A stretch of DNA of 9,036 nucleotides from JAHLMP01 sp964608845 (GTDB lineage: Archaea > Aenigmatarchaeota > Aenigmatarchaeia > GW2011-AR5 > JAHLMP01). The DNA is taken from the NCBI GenBank assembly GCA_964608845.1, contig CAZSPP010000029.1, forward strand, positions 1-9,036. Reading direction: 5' to 3'. Both the position numbers and the translations under genes were made by a program. Positions 1-6,442 of this stretch are shown here, in pieces; position 1 is the first letter of the stretch, and each line of letters begins with the position of its first letter. The notes beneath the pieces are model-generated. The model had not been told where the DNA came from, made no database searches, and saw nothing but the letters and a program-made list of their open reading frames with translations.

Positions 1-60
1 GAAAACTTAACACAAAAACACATTTCTGATAAAACCTTAATAATTCTTAGCATAAAATAA
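1..60 (+). CDS. Possible 3' end of a plus-strand gene entering from the left edge
   Basis: Reading from base 1 in frame 1 gives 19 sense codons ending at TAA (58-60). The last residues are DKTLIILSIK, which could be a C-terminal strand. The other two plus frames are closed by stops within about 30 bases. If real, the gene converges on the thymidine kinase gene. No family can be named from 19 residues, and in DNA this AT-rich an open run of this length can occur by chance. Confidence 0.25.
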   Translation, partial: ENLTQKHISDKTLIILSIK

Positions 61-69
61 AAAATGTAG
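50..69 (-). terminator. Poly-T terminator candidate after thymidine kinase
   Basis: On the minus strand, 25-40 bases past the thymidine kinase stop, the sequence reads CTACATTTTTTATTTTATGC, with runs of six and four T. Archaeal transcription commonly ends at such T runs without a hairpin. Assignment rests on position and composition only. Confidence 0.35.
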
Positions 70-90
70 ATTATTTATATTCATTTTATA

Positions 91-798
91 TCATTTATAT
101 CTCCTTTTTCCAGGAACTTCATGATGCTTTGCACATCTTGCTTCATAAATATGTTGAGGAAATTGTTTCGCTTCTTTCGGCAAACCAGCACCAACAACAA
201 TAAGCTCTCCATCATAAGGAGAAGGAACATAAATAGGCTTGCCATCTTTCAAATCTTTTAGTTCCAATCTTTGGCTTCTATTAGCATCTTCTCCACATAT
301 CATGCATACAGCTTTACATTTATAAACCTCATCAGCTACTGAAAATATTTCAGGAGCAGGTTTAAAAGGCTCTCCTCTAAAATCCATATCTAAGCAAGCA
401 ATTGTAATTTCTTTTCCTCTACCATATGCAAGCTCTTCTGCTACATCTCTTATAATCTTCCAATCGTCTGGAAATAAATTCAATTCATCTATTCCAACCC
501 TTTTTATATTTTTGTTTTTTTCTTCTAATTCTATTACAATTCTATAGATATCTTCAAATCTCTCAACCCCATAGCATTTTATATTATTTCCAGAATGCGT
601 ATCCATTCTTCCAATATATAATCCATCCCTAAATTCAAAATCAGAATATCTTCTATCTAACAAAGGTTTAAATCCAGCATAATCTATATCTACACCAGCC
701 ATTTTAGCTATATAAGCCCTTTCTAAATCACTTACAAGCCTTGTTGTTTTTCCAGAAAACATCGGTCCAGTATATATTATAATCTTCCCTTTACTCAT
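91..798 (-). CDS. tdk: Thymidine kinase, type II (TK1-like)
   Basis: Cytosolic salvage enzyme of 235 aa that phosphorylates thymidine (or deoxyuridine) with ATP to give dTMP. Visible in order: P-loop GPMFSGKT (11-18); FKPLLDRRY (43-51), which aligns with the FKPxxDxRY segment; Walker B-like GIDELNLF (102-109), with the catalytic-base glutamate at 105; lasso segment DMDFRGEPF (137-145); zinc site CMIC (165-168) paired with CAKH (222-225) in the family ending YEARCxKHHEVPGK. It is longer than the usual 190-205 aa, with extra residues before the lasso and about ten between VGAG (202-205) and YEARC. The usual DEAQ/DEGQ is DELN here, so Gln is replaced by Asn. It is transcribed apart from its neighbours, with a TATA-like box 27 bp before the ATG and no clear Shine-Dalgarno. 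The family call is firm; substrate preference is not tested by sequence. Confidence 0.93.
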   Translation of the reverse strand: MSKGKIIIYTGPMFSGKTTRLVSDLERAYIAKMAGVDIDYAGFKPLLDRRYSDFEFRDGLYIGRMDTHSGNNIKCYGVERFEDIYRIVIELEEKNKNIKRVGIDELNLFPDDWKIIRDVAEELAYGRGKEITIACLDMDFRGEPFKPAPEIFSVADEVYKCKAVCMICGEDANRSQRLELKDLKDGKPIYVPSPYDGELIVVGAGLPKEAKQFPQHIYEARCAKHHEVPGKRRYK

Positions 799-819
799 AT
801 TCGAAAAATTGACTCAAAA

Positions 820-830
820 AAATTAAAAAC
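820..830 (-). promoter_or_regulatory. TATA-like box for thymidine kinase
   Basis: The minus strand reads GTTTTTAATTT, centred about 27 bp before the ATG at 798. That spacing puts the transcript start at or next to the start codon, so a leaderless mRNA is likely. The assignment is based on composition and spacing alone in a generally AT-rich gap. Confidence 0.4.
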
Positions 831-851
831 TATTTAGCAATACAAAGAAAA

Positions 852-875
852 TACAAAAATATTGCAAAAAATTTA
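852..875 (-). terminator. T-rich terminator candidate after the 81-aa membrane protein
   Basis: Just past the TAA (884-882), the minus strand carries three T runs of four to six bases within about 25 bases. This fits archaeal T-run termination. It lies upstream of the thymidine kinase promoter, so it would separate the two units. Confidence 0.35.
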
Positions 876-881
876 AAACCT

Positions 882-1127
882 TTATTTTTTCTTTCTCTTC
901 TTTTCTTCCCTTTCAAACTTTAGATCTTCATATTCAATCCATGCTATCAATAGACCTAAAAAGAATAGCATTACTCCAAATACTCCTATGAAAACTGTTA
1001 CCAAAGCATTCCATGCATTTATTCCTGCTATTGCTGTCCATCCCTTTCCAATAAAATCTCCTAAATACCAATATATCCCAGCAATTGCTATTAAAATCCC
1101 TATTAACATTTTAACTGCTGCGTTCAT
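882..1127 (-). CDS. Small two-helix membrane protein, unknown function
   Basis: I do not recognise this 81-aa protein. It has hydrophobic segments at about residues 4-24 and 41-64, joined by a short loop with G, W and N residues (GKGWTAIAGINAWN). A highly charged tail follows (EYEDLKFEREEKKRKKK), so the C-terminus, and by helix count also the N-terminus, should be cytoplasmic. There is no signal peptidase site and no cysteine. The start ATG has no Shine-Dalgarno but has a TATA-like box at leaderless distance. It sits between valS and thymidine kinase on the same strand, separated by T-rich gaps of 61 and 83 bp, so it is probably its own unit. It is likely a real gene because the membrane pattern and the charged tail are coherent. 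Confidence 0.7.
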   Translation of the reverse strand: MNAAVKMLIGILIAIAGIYWYLGDFIGKGWTAIAGINAWNALVTVFIGVFGVMLFFLGLLIAWIEYEDLKFEREEKKRKKK

Positions 1128-1147
1128 GCTTATTATTTTCTTTTTAA

Positions 1148-1159
1148 ATAAATAAAAGC
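1148..1159 (-). promoter_or_regulatory. TATA-like box for the 81-aa membrane protein
   Basis: The minus strand reads GCTTTTATTTAT, centred about 26 bp before the ATG at 1127, compatible with a leaderless transcript. It overlaps the left arm of the inverted repeat at 1152-1177, so the same bases may serve the end of the valS transcript. Confidence 0.4.
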
Positions 1160-1177
1160 TTTAGCTTCTGCTTTTAT
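1152..1177. repeat. 8-bp inverted repeat between valS and the 81-aa gene
   Basis: ATAAAAGC (1152-1159) and GCTTTTAT (1170-1177) are perfect inverted arms around a 10-base loop. The repeat begins 12 bp past the valS stop. It could form a weak hairpin in the 3' end of the valS message or simply contain the next gene's TATA box. Confidence 0.4.
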
Positions 1178-1188
1178 GAAAATTCTAA

Positions 1189-3570
1189 TCATTCATAAAT
1201 TTCAACATCTTCAATATTTTTATATTCTATTTCTTCAATCTTCATAGTTTCTTTTAGCTCCCTTTCAAAAATTTTTATTTTTTCATTAACTGCAATTTTT
1301 TTAATCTTTTCATTCATTGCCATATTTTTTTCAGACTTGAACTTTCTAATCTTTCCGATTATTTCAATTAACATATCTCCAATTTTCTCCTCATTTTCAA
1401 AATTCCATTTTGCCTTTGGCCATTTTGATATGTGAATGCTCTTTATATTTTCATCCTTAGCAAATCTTAGCTGATATATTTCTTCTGTAATGAATGGAAT
1501 AATAGGAGCAAATAATTTTATTATAGAAAGCAATGAGGTATAAAGAGTGAAATATGCAGAATTTATTTCCCATTCTTCATATTTATCTTTATTATAAATT
1601 CTATCTTTTACAATCTCTAAATAATTGTCAGTAAAAATCTTCCAAAATAGTTCTTCTAAAAATTTTTTAGCTTTTGAATACTCATATTCCTCAAATGCTT
1701 TTGTGCATTCTTTTATTGTTTTGCTAAGCTTAGTAAGCATCCATTTATCTATTTCTGAAATTTTTTTAATTTTTTTAGGCGCAAAATCTTCAGGAATATT
1801 TAAAATAACAAATCGCGCTGCATTCCAAAGCTTATTTAAAGTTCTTTTCGCCTCAATAAAAATCTTTTCCTGATATCTCAAATCTTCACCAAGCTTTGAG
1901 CTTGCTGCCCAATAGCGCAAGCAATCCACACAATATTTCTCTATAACCTCTTTCGGCTCTATCACATTTCCTTTTGATTTACTCATCTTTTCTCCTTTTG
2001 GATCCAAAGCCCATCCACTTATCATAACATTTTTCCAAGGAAGTTTATTTTCATGCAACAAAAATTTTACAACAGTATTAAAAAGCCAGAATGTTATTAT
2101 ATCATGAGCTTGCGCTCTCAAATCCATAGGAATTATTTTTTCATAAATTTCATAATTTTTGAAAAGCTCAGCAACAATTTTTGGAGTTAGAGATGAAGTT
2201 GCCCAAGTATCCATAACATCCTTTTCAGGCTCAAATTCATTCCCTCCACATAAACAATTTTTTCTTGGTTTATCATTTAATGGATCTACAGGCAATTGAT
2301 CTTCATCAGCCAAAACAACACTTCCACATTTTTTACAATACCATAATGGAAATGGCACACCAAAATACCTTTGTCTTGAAATGCACCAATCCCATTTTAA
2401 TCCCTTAACCCAATTTTCATATCTTGAAAACATATGCTTCGGATACCATTTCAATCTTTTTCCAAATTCAAGAAGCTTATCTTTTAGATCTAAATATTTT
2501 ATAAACCATTGCTCTGTTGTTAGAATTTCTAGTTTTGTGCCGCATCTCTCATGAACATTAACAAAATGCTTTATCTTTTCAATTTTTTCTATAGCCCCAA
2601 TATTTTGCAAATCTTCTATAATTTTTTCTCTCGCTTCTTCTATTTTCAAACCTTTATATTTTCCAGCATTTTCATTTAGTCTTCCATCTTTGTCTATTAT
2701 CTCAATTATTTCTGTATTAAATCTATGACTCCATTCCACATCTTTAAAATCACCGAAAGTACAGTGATAAACAACACCAGAACCAAAATTCATATCCACA
2801 TCTTCATTTTCAAGAATTTTAACCTTTTTATTATATATTGGCAAAATCGCTTCTTTTCCTACAAAATCTTTATATCTTTCATCATTTGGATTAACATATA
2901 TTGCAACACAAGCTGCAAGAAATTCTGGTCTTGTAGTTGCTATTGTTATTTTTTTATTAAGAGTTGTGTCGAGCTTTATATAAACAAGATCTGCTTCTTC
3001 TTCTCTATCTTCCATTTCAACTTGTGATATAGCGGTTTTGCATTTTGGGCAGAAAATAAAAGGCGCTTTTTTCCTATATATTCTCCCCTTTTTATACAAA
3101 TCAATAAAAGAAAGCTGAGATATTTTTATGCAATGCTCATCTATTGTAGAATAAAAGATATTCCAATCAGCAGAAATTCCTATATCCTTCCAATCCTGTA
3201 TAAAAGAAGGTCTGATCTCTTTTAAAGTTTCTCTACACAGCTTTACAAATTCTTCCCTTTCCAAATCTTCTGCTCTTATATTATGAATCTTTTCAATAAG
3301 CATTTCTGTTGGCAAGCCATTGTCATCAGTTCCGAAAGGATATAAAATGCTTTTTCCTCTCATTCTTTGATATCTTGCAATAAAATCCATTTGAGAATAT
3401 GAAAAGGCATGCCCAATATGCATCTTTCCTGATACAGTTGGAGGAGGAGTATCAATTGAATAAATCTTTTTTGAATATGGATTAAACCTATATATTCCTT
3501 CCTTTTCCCAATATTCCTTCCATTTAATTTCAGCCTCTTTAGAATTATAATACTTCGGAATTTCTTTCAT
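1189..3570 (-). CDS. valS: Valyl-tRNA synthetase (archaeal type)
   Basis: Class I aminoacyl-tRNA synthetase of 793 aa that charges tRNA-Val with valine in the cytoplasm and edits mischarged threonine. Visible in order: N-terminal ATP-binding HIGH (51-54) in the context TPPPTVSGKMHIGHAF; GTDDNGLPTE (80-89), the archaeal/eukaryotic-like form of the motif that in bacteria reads like GTDHAGIATQ; zinc knuckle CPKC (174-177); CP1 editing domain with ATTRPEFLAACVA (211-223) and GSGVVYHCTFGD (263-274); WCISRQRYFGVPFP (396-409); second zinc-like group CKKC (412-415) and CLCGG (439-443); DVMDTWATSS (451-460); KMSKS (528-532). The anticodon-binding helical region follows from about 570. All key motifs are intact. 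The bacterial C-terminal coiled coil is short or absent, as in archaea. A TATA box 27.5 bp before the ATG implies a leaderless message. Confidence 0.98.
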   Translation of the reverse strand: MKEIPKYYNSKEAEIKWKEYWEKEGIYRFNPYSKKIYSIDTPPPTVSGKMHIGHAFSYSQMDFIARYQRMRGKSILYPFGTDDNGLPTEMLIEKIHNIRAEDLEREEFVKLCRETLKEIRPSFIQDWKDIGISADWNIFYSTIDEHCIKISQLSFIDLYKKGRIYRKKAPFIFCPKCKTAISQVEMEDREEEADLVYIKLDTTLNKKITIATTRPEFLAACVAIYVNPNDERYKDFVGKEAILPIYNKKVKILENEDVDMNFGSGVVYHCTFGDFKDVEWSHRFNTEIIEIIDKDGRLNENAGKYKGLKIEEAREKIIEDLQNIGAIEKIEKIKHFVNVHERCGTKLEILTTEQWFIKYLDLKDKLLEFGKRLKWYPKHMFSRYENWVKGLKWDWCISRQRYFGVPFPLWYCKKCGSVVLADEDQLPVDPLNDKPRKNCLCGGNEFEPEKDVMDTWATSSLTPKIVAELFKNYEIYEKIIPMDLRAQAHDIITFWLFNTVVKFLLHENKLPWKNVMISGWALDPKGEKMSKSKGNVIEPKEVIEKYCVDCLRYWAASSKLGEDLRYQEKIFIEAKRTLNKLWNAARFVILNIPEDFAPKKIKKISEIDKWMLTKLSKTIKECTKAFEEYEYSKAKKFLEELFWKIFTDNYLEIVKDRIYNKDKYEEWEINSAYFTLYTSLLSIIKLFAPIIPFITEEIYQLRFAKDENIKSIHISKWPKAKWNFENEEKIGDMLIEIIGKIRKFKSEKNMAMNEKIKKIAVNEKIKIFERELKETMKIEEIEYKNIEDVEIYE

Positions 3571-3593
3571 ATTAATAATAAAAACAAATCAAA

Positions 3594-3601
3594 TTTTTAT
3601 A
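3594..3601 (-). promoter_or_regulatory. TATA box for valS
   Basis: The minus strand reads TATAAAAA, centred 27.5 bp before the valS ATG at 3570, the expected distance for a leaderless archaeal transcript. It is the cleanest TATA match in the window and lies in the 82-bp gap shared with the divergent DUF99 gene. Confidence 0.6.
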
Positions 3602-3618
3602 TTGTTGGATTTTGAATT

Positions 3619-3632
3619 TTTATTAAAAATAA
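3619..3632 (+). promoter_or_regulatory. TATA-like box for the DUF99 gene
   Basis: TTTATTAAAAATAA lies 21-34 bp before the ATG at 3653. Either the message is leaderless or it has a very short leader. The sequence AAGTGATAAAATG at the start also offers a GTGAT Shine-Dalgarno, so the start mode is unresolved. Confidence 0.45.
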
Positions 3633-3652
3633 ATTAATCCTAAAGTGATAAA

Positions 3653-4213
3653 ATGAAAAGGGAAGTTAGGGTAATAGGATGGGATGATGCAAGCTTTAAA
3701 AGAAAACAAAAAAGTAAGATATTGCTAATTGGTGTAATTACTAGAGGCGGCAATTTTATGGACGGAATATTAACAACAAAGGTTAAATATGATGGATTAG
3801 ATGCAACAGAAAATATAATAAAATCAATAAACAAATCAAAACATAAAGATCAATTAAGTTATGTAATGACGAATGGAATTTCATTTGCAGGTTTTAATCT
3901 TGTGGATATAAAAGCTGTTTATGAAGGAACTTCTTTACCAACATTAGCAATACAAAGAAAAATGCCTGATGTAGAGAGATTTATTAATGCAATGAAGATA
4001 TTCAAAGATTTTGAAAAAAGAAAAGAGATTGTAAAAAATGCAGGAAAGATTTATAGGTTTAATAAAATATATTATCAGAAGGCAGGAATAAACAAAAAAG
4101 AAGCAGAGGATTTAATAAAAATTACTGCAACGCATTCAAATATCCCAGAACCAATAAGATTAGCTCATTTAATTGCTTCTGGCCTTTCAGGTGAATCAAA
4201 AGGAAGGGCATAA
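3653..4213 (+). CDS. DUF99 (UPF0215) family protein, endonuclease V-like fold
   Basis: This 186-aa protein belongs to the archaeal DUF99 family, whose biochemical role is not established; the fold is related to endonuclease V/RNase H-like nucleases. Visible family marks: GWDDASF (9-15), matching the G-DD-x-x-F start that carries the conserved aspartates; NGISFAGFNLVDI (74-86); GTSLPTLAIQRKMPD (92-106); and IPEPIRLAHLIASGLS (164-179), followed by the terminal ESKGRA, the family's usual ending. Length matches the family. It is a lone plus-strand gene, divergent from valS. Its last 18 bases overlap the end of the convergent 80-aa gene, and a T run directly after the stop probably terminates it. 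A nucleic-acid repair or processing role is suggested by the fold only. Confidence 0.9.
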   Translation: MKREVRVIGWDDASFKRKQKSKILLIGVITRGGNFMDGILTTKVKYDGLDATENIIKSINKSKHKDQLSYVMTNGISFAGFNLVDIKAVYEGTSLPTLAIQRKMPDVERFINAMKIFKDFEKRKEIVKNAGKIYRFNKIYYQKAGINKKEAEDLIKITATHSNIPEPIRLAHLIASGLSGESKGRA

Positions 4214-4438
4214 TTCATCTTTTTTGTATATCCTCTCATTAAAACTAAAACTCACAATTCTATCATATGGGATAAGATGAGATCCCTGAAGCTTTATCTC
4301 TCCTTCAGATATTTTTTCTATTGCTCCTGTGATTGCGTATGTACCTTCTCTTTCTTCAACCCATATTGCCATTCCAAGTCCTTCTTGTTGAGCCTTTTTT
4401 GCAATCTCTTTTACAAATTCCTTCCATTCTCTTGCCAT
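4196..4438 (-). CDS. Small protein with possible SH3/Sm-like barrel, unknown function
   Basis: I cannot assign this 80-aa protein to a family with certainty. An amphipathic, lysine-rich helix (residues 1-20, REWKEFVKEIAKKAQQEG) is followed by alternating short strands: MAIWVEEREGTYAITGAIEKISEGEIKL, then SHLIPYDRIVSFSF. The pattern of strand, glycine turn, strand and an IPYDRI-type strand resembles small barrels that bind RNA or modify other proteins' contacts, such as DUF504 (UPF0248) or Sm-like folds. This is inference from pattern alone. It follows PCNA on the same strand after 31 bp but has its own TATA-like palindrome 26 bp before the ATG. Its end overlaps DUF99 by 18 bp. The coherent fold-like pattern, good start and codon use favour a real gene. 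Confidence 0.7.
   Translation of the reverse strand: MAREWKEFVKEIAKKAQQEGLGMAIWVEEREGTYAITGAIEKISEGEIKLQGSHLIPYDRIVSFSFNERIYKKDELCPSF
4217..4226 (+). terminator. Poly-T terminator candidate after DUF99
   Basis: Six T in a row (4220-4225) begin 7 bp past the DUF99 stop. They lie inside the opposing 80-aa gene, where they read as an A run coding YKKDE. A T-run terminator here would prevent antisense readthrough into that gene and into PCNA. Confidence 0.4.
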
Positions 4439-4456
4439 AAAAAGAATTTCAAGAAT

Positions 4457-4472
4457 TAATTTTTAAAAATTA
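4457..4472 (-). promoter_or_regulatory. 16-bp perfect AT palindrome, probable TATA element of the 80-aa gene
   Basis: TAATTTTTAAAAATTA is perfectly self-complementary. Its right end is the PCNA stop codon, and its centre is 26 bp before the ATG of the 80-aa gene. That spacing suits a leaderless transcript. It may also help end the PCNA message. Confidence 0.45.
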
Positions 4473-5210
4473 TTCCTCAATTCTTGGGGCAAGAATAAAA
4501 GATAAACTTATTTTTTCAGGTTGAGCAAATGTTAATCTTAATGGATAATTTGTATCAAATTCTAAAACAGCAATTTGAGAAATTTTTCTCGCCTTTATCA
4601 TCTTTTTCAAATAATCTAAGGAATATCTTGCCTTTGCATTTTTATCTCCAGCTATCTTTGCCTGTTTTCCGTGCTCTAACCTCAATTCAGTAGAACTAGA
4701 ATCACCTTCTGCTTTAATAATAAAATCATTCTTTGAAACCTCAAATATAATAGAATCGCTTACTAAATCAGCATCTTCTATCCCATCATTTAACAACTCA
4801 GAACTAAATTCAACTTTTACAGGAAAGCTAAGCTTTTCTATACCACTAGGAACCTCTTCCCTTATATCTATTAATGGAAGCGTAAACCTTCTTGTAGATT
4901 CACCTTTTATTAATAAGCTCAAATTGCTTTCAGATACATGAAGTTCAACACTTTCATTAGCTTTAACCCTTTTTAGAACTTGTAGCAAATTACTAAGATT
5001 TATTCCAATGGAAACATCAGAACTATAATTATATTCTTTAAAATTTTTTGCATAGAATTTAAAATCAACAACAGCAACAACAGCCCTATCACTTGCAAGA
5101 AGCTCTATTCCATTCTTTTTTATTTTTAATTGGCTTTCTTCTATCAATTCTGATATAGTAGCTAAGGAATCTCTAAATATCGATACATCCTCAAGAATGC
5201 AGTCAAACAT
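4470..5210 (-). CDS. pcn: DNA polymerase sliding clamp (PCNA)
   Basis: Ring-forming processivity factor that tethers DNA polymerase, ligase, FEN1 and other replication and repair enzymes to DNA. The 246-aa length matches archaeal PCNA. Two repeats of the clamp fold are visible: residues about 1-115 (ILEDVSIFRDSLATISELIEE, then GIELLASDRAVVAVVDF) and about 133-246. They are joined by the interdomain connector around LPLIDIREEVPSG (111-123). The protein ends with the family hallmark LAPRIEE. An in-frame GTG lies exactly three codons upstream at 5219, but GTGAT there is a good Shine-Dalgarno and the family normally starts close to F-x-x-x-L-x-D, so I choose the ATG at 5210. Only one clamp gene is seen, so a homotrimer is likely. 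It is divergent from the site-2 protease gene. Confidence 0.96.
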   Translation of the reverse strand: MFDCILEDVSIFRDSLATISELIEESQLKIKKNGIELLASDRAVVAVVDFKFYAKNFKEYNYSSDVSIGINLSNLLQVLKRVKANESVELHVSESNLSLLIKGESTRRFTLPLIDIREEVPSGIEKLSFPVKVEFSSELLNDGIEDADLVSDSIIFEVSKNDFIIKAEGDSSSTELRLEHGKQAKIAGDKNAKARYSLDYLKKMIKARKISQIAVLEFDTNYPLRLTFAQPEKISLSFILAPRIEE

Positions 5211-5214
5211 TTTA

Positions 5215-5220
5215 ATCACT
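5215..5220 (-). promoter_or_regulatory. Shine-Dalgarno that decides the PCNA start
   Basis: The minus strand reads AGTGAT, then TAAA, then ATG. GTGAT matches the GGTGAT core complementary to the archaeal 16S 3' end. Its GTG is in frame 9 nt before the ATG, so it can be misread as a start codon. Confidence 0.5.
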
Positions 5221-5224
5221 TAAT

Positions 5225-5240
5225 CAAATATTATTTATTC
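5225..5240 (-). promoter_or_regulatory. TATA-like box for PCNA
   Basis: The minus strand reads GAATAAATAATATTTG, centred about 23 bp before the PCNA ATG. A second AT box (TTTAAA, 5245-5250) lies further up and would give a short leader containing the Shine-Dalgarno. I cannot tell which is used. Confidence 0.35.
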
Positions 5241-5281
5241 AACATTTAAATTTTTAACAATTTAAAATTGAAGACAGAAGA

Positions 5282-5293
5282 TAAAAATAAAAA
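5282..5293 (+). promoter_or_regulatory. TATA-like box for the site-2 protease
   Basis: TAAAAATAAAAA is centred about 27 bp before the ATG at 5315, consistent with a leaderless start. The more TATA-like TTTATAAA at 5296-5303 is too close to the ATG unless transcription starts inside the gene. Confidence 0.4.
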
Positions 5294-5314
5294 CATTTAT
5301 AAACAAATCTTAAC

Positions 5315-6442
5315 ATGCTTGATTTAATAACATTTTTCATCTTTTTAGGAATAATAGCAATACTTGTTATAAAAGATAGAAAAAACATAAAATTTCAAGG
5401 TCTTCTTCTAATGAGAAAAACAAAAAAAGGAAAGGATTTTGTTGATTCTATAGCAAAAATAGGTTTAATCAAAAAAATAACGAAAATAGCTATTATAATA
5501 GGAATATTAGGAATGATATATGCATCTTATATTATTCTTTTAACAGCTTATAACATTGCTTCTGGAAAAACAAGATTAGGAGCATCTCTATTAGTTCCTG
5601 GCCCGATTAGTGAAGTAAGAGTTTTGCCAGGAGTAATTATTATACCATGGTATTTTTGGGTTATTGGTATAGCAAGTGTAGTAATATTTCATGAGCTTTC
5701 TCATGGAATATTTTCAAGAATTGAAAATATAAAAGTAAAATCTTTTGGTTTATTTCTATTTTTAATATTTCCTGGAGCCTTTTGTGAACCAGATGAAAAA
5801 CAATTAAAAAAATCAAATCCATTAACAAAAATAAAGATATATGCAGCAGGCTCTTTTGCAAATTTATTTGTTGCCTTTCTTTCATTACTTTTTGCAATCA
5901 TTATAACATTTTCCTTTTATGAGCCATATGGCATAGCTTATTACGGTTTAATAAATAATTCCCCAGCATATCATGCAAACCTCTCAGGAATTATAACAGA
6001 GATAAATGGAGTTAGAATAAAATCTTTACAAGACCTTTCTAACATTTTAGAAAAAATATCTCCTGGAGAAGAGATAATAATAAAAACAACAAAAGGAAAT
6101 TTTTCTTTAATATTAACACAGCATCCAAAAGACGAAACTCGCTCTTATATAGGGATTGCAGATCCTTTTGTCGCTCTGGAAATAAAAAAAGATGTTAAAT
6201 TTTTAGAATCGTTCATAAGCTTTATTTCTTCTATTTTCATGTGGATATACTTTTTGAATCTAAACATAGGATTAATAAATCTCCTGCCAATAAAGCCTTT
6301 AGATGGAGGATTAATTTTTGAAGAGATTGCAAAAAAGATAAGTAAGAAAAAAGGAATAGCTATAACAAAGGCAACATCTTTTATTTTTGCAGCACTTCTA
6401 TTTTTTATTGTTATATATCCAATAATTCTCAGATTTTTTTAG
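5315..6442 (+). CDS. Site-2 protease family intramembrane zinc metalloprotease (M50) with PDZ domain
   Basis: Membrane protein of 375 aa expected to cut substrates inside or near the membrane, as in regulated intramembrane proteolysis; the substrate is unknown. Visible in order: N-terminal helix (4-20); a basic segment KFQGLLLMRKTKKGK (26-40) typical of archaeal members; helix 53-78; a catalytic helix containing HELSH (126-130), with two zinc ligands and the catalytic Glu127; helices at about 143-157 and 172-200; a PDZ domain at about 205-285 (YYGLINNSPAYHANLSG, then ITEINGVRIKS); helix 300-320, then NLLPIKPLDGG (322-332), carrying the third zinc ligand Asp330; final helix 347-373. All catalytic residues are present. 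No start-side Shine-Dalgarno is seen, and a TATA-like box lies about 27 bp upstream. It is a single-gene unit facing the ribosomal operon. Confidence 0.94.
   Translation: MLDLITFFIFLGIIAILVIKDRKNIKFQGLLLMRKTKKGKDFVDSIAKIGLIKKITKIAIIIGILGMIYASYIILLTAYNIASGKTRLGASLLVPGPISEVRVLPGVIIIPWYFWVIGIASVVIFHELSHGIFSRIENIKVKSFGLFLFLIFPGAFCEPDEKQLKKSNPLTKIKIYAAGSFANLFVAFLSLLFAIIITFSFYEPYGIAYYGLINNSPAYHANLSGIITEINGVRIKSLQDLSNILEKISPGEEIIIKTTKGNFSLILTQHPKDETRSYIGIADPFVALEIKKDVKFLESFISFISSIFMWIYFLNLNIGLINLLPIKPLDGGLIFEEIAKKISKKKGIAITKATSFIFAALLFFIVIYPIILRFF

Noticed and set aside
1625..1873. Open frame of 82 codons on the plus strand
   Set aside because: It lies wholly inside valS on the opposite strand, is rich in F, S and I as expected from the complement of AT-rich coding DNA, and shows no family motif.
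2725..3027. Open frame of 100 codons on the plus strand
   Set aside because: It is antisense to the valS editing domain and is a low-complexity F/I/N/K-rich translation without a start signal. valS has intact motifs throughout this stretch.
3640..3834. Minus-strand open frame of 64 codons across the DUF99 start
   Set aside because: It is the complement of the conserved DUF99 N-terminus and would run over the divergent promoter region. No motif supports it.
4277..4459. Plus-strand open frame of 60 codons rich in F, C and S
   Set aside because: It is antisense to the 80-aa gene, whose fold-like pattern and promoter spacing make it the better choice. The composition is typical of a shadow frame.
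5661..5901. Two overlapping minus-strand open frames
   Set aside because: They are antisense to the site-2 protease catalytic region, which is intact. Neither has a ribosome-binding site or a recognisable motif.
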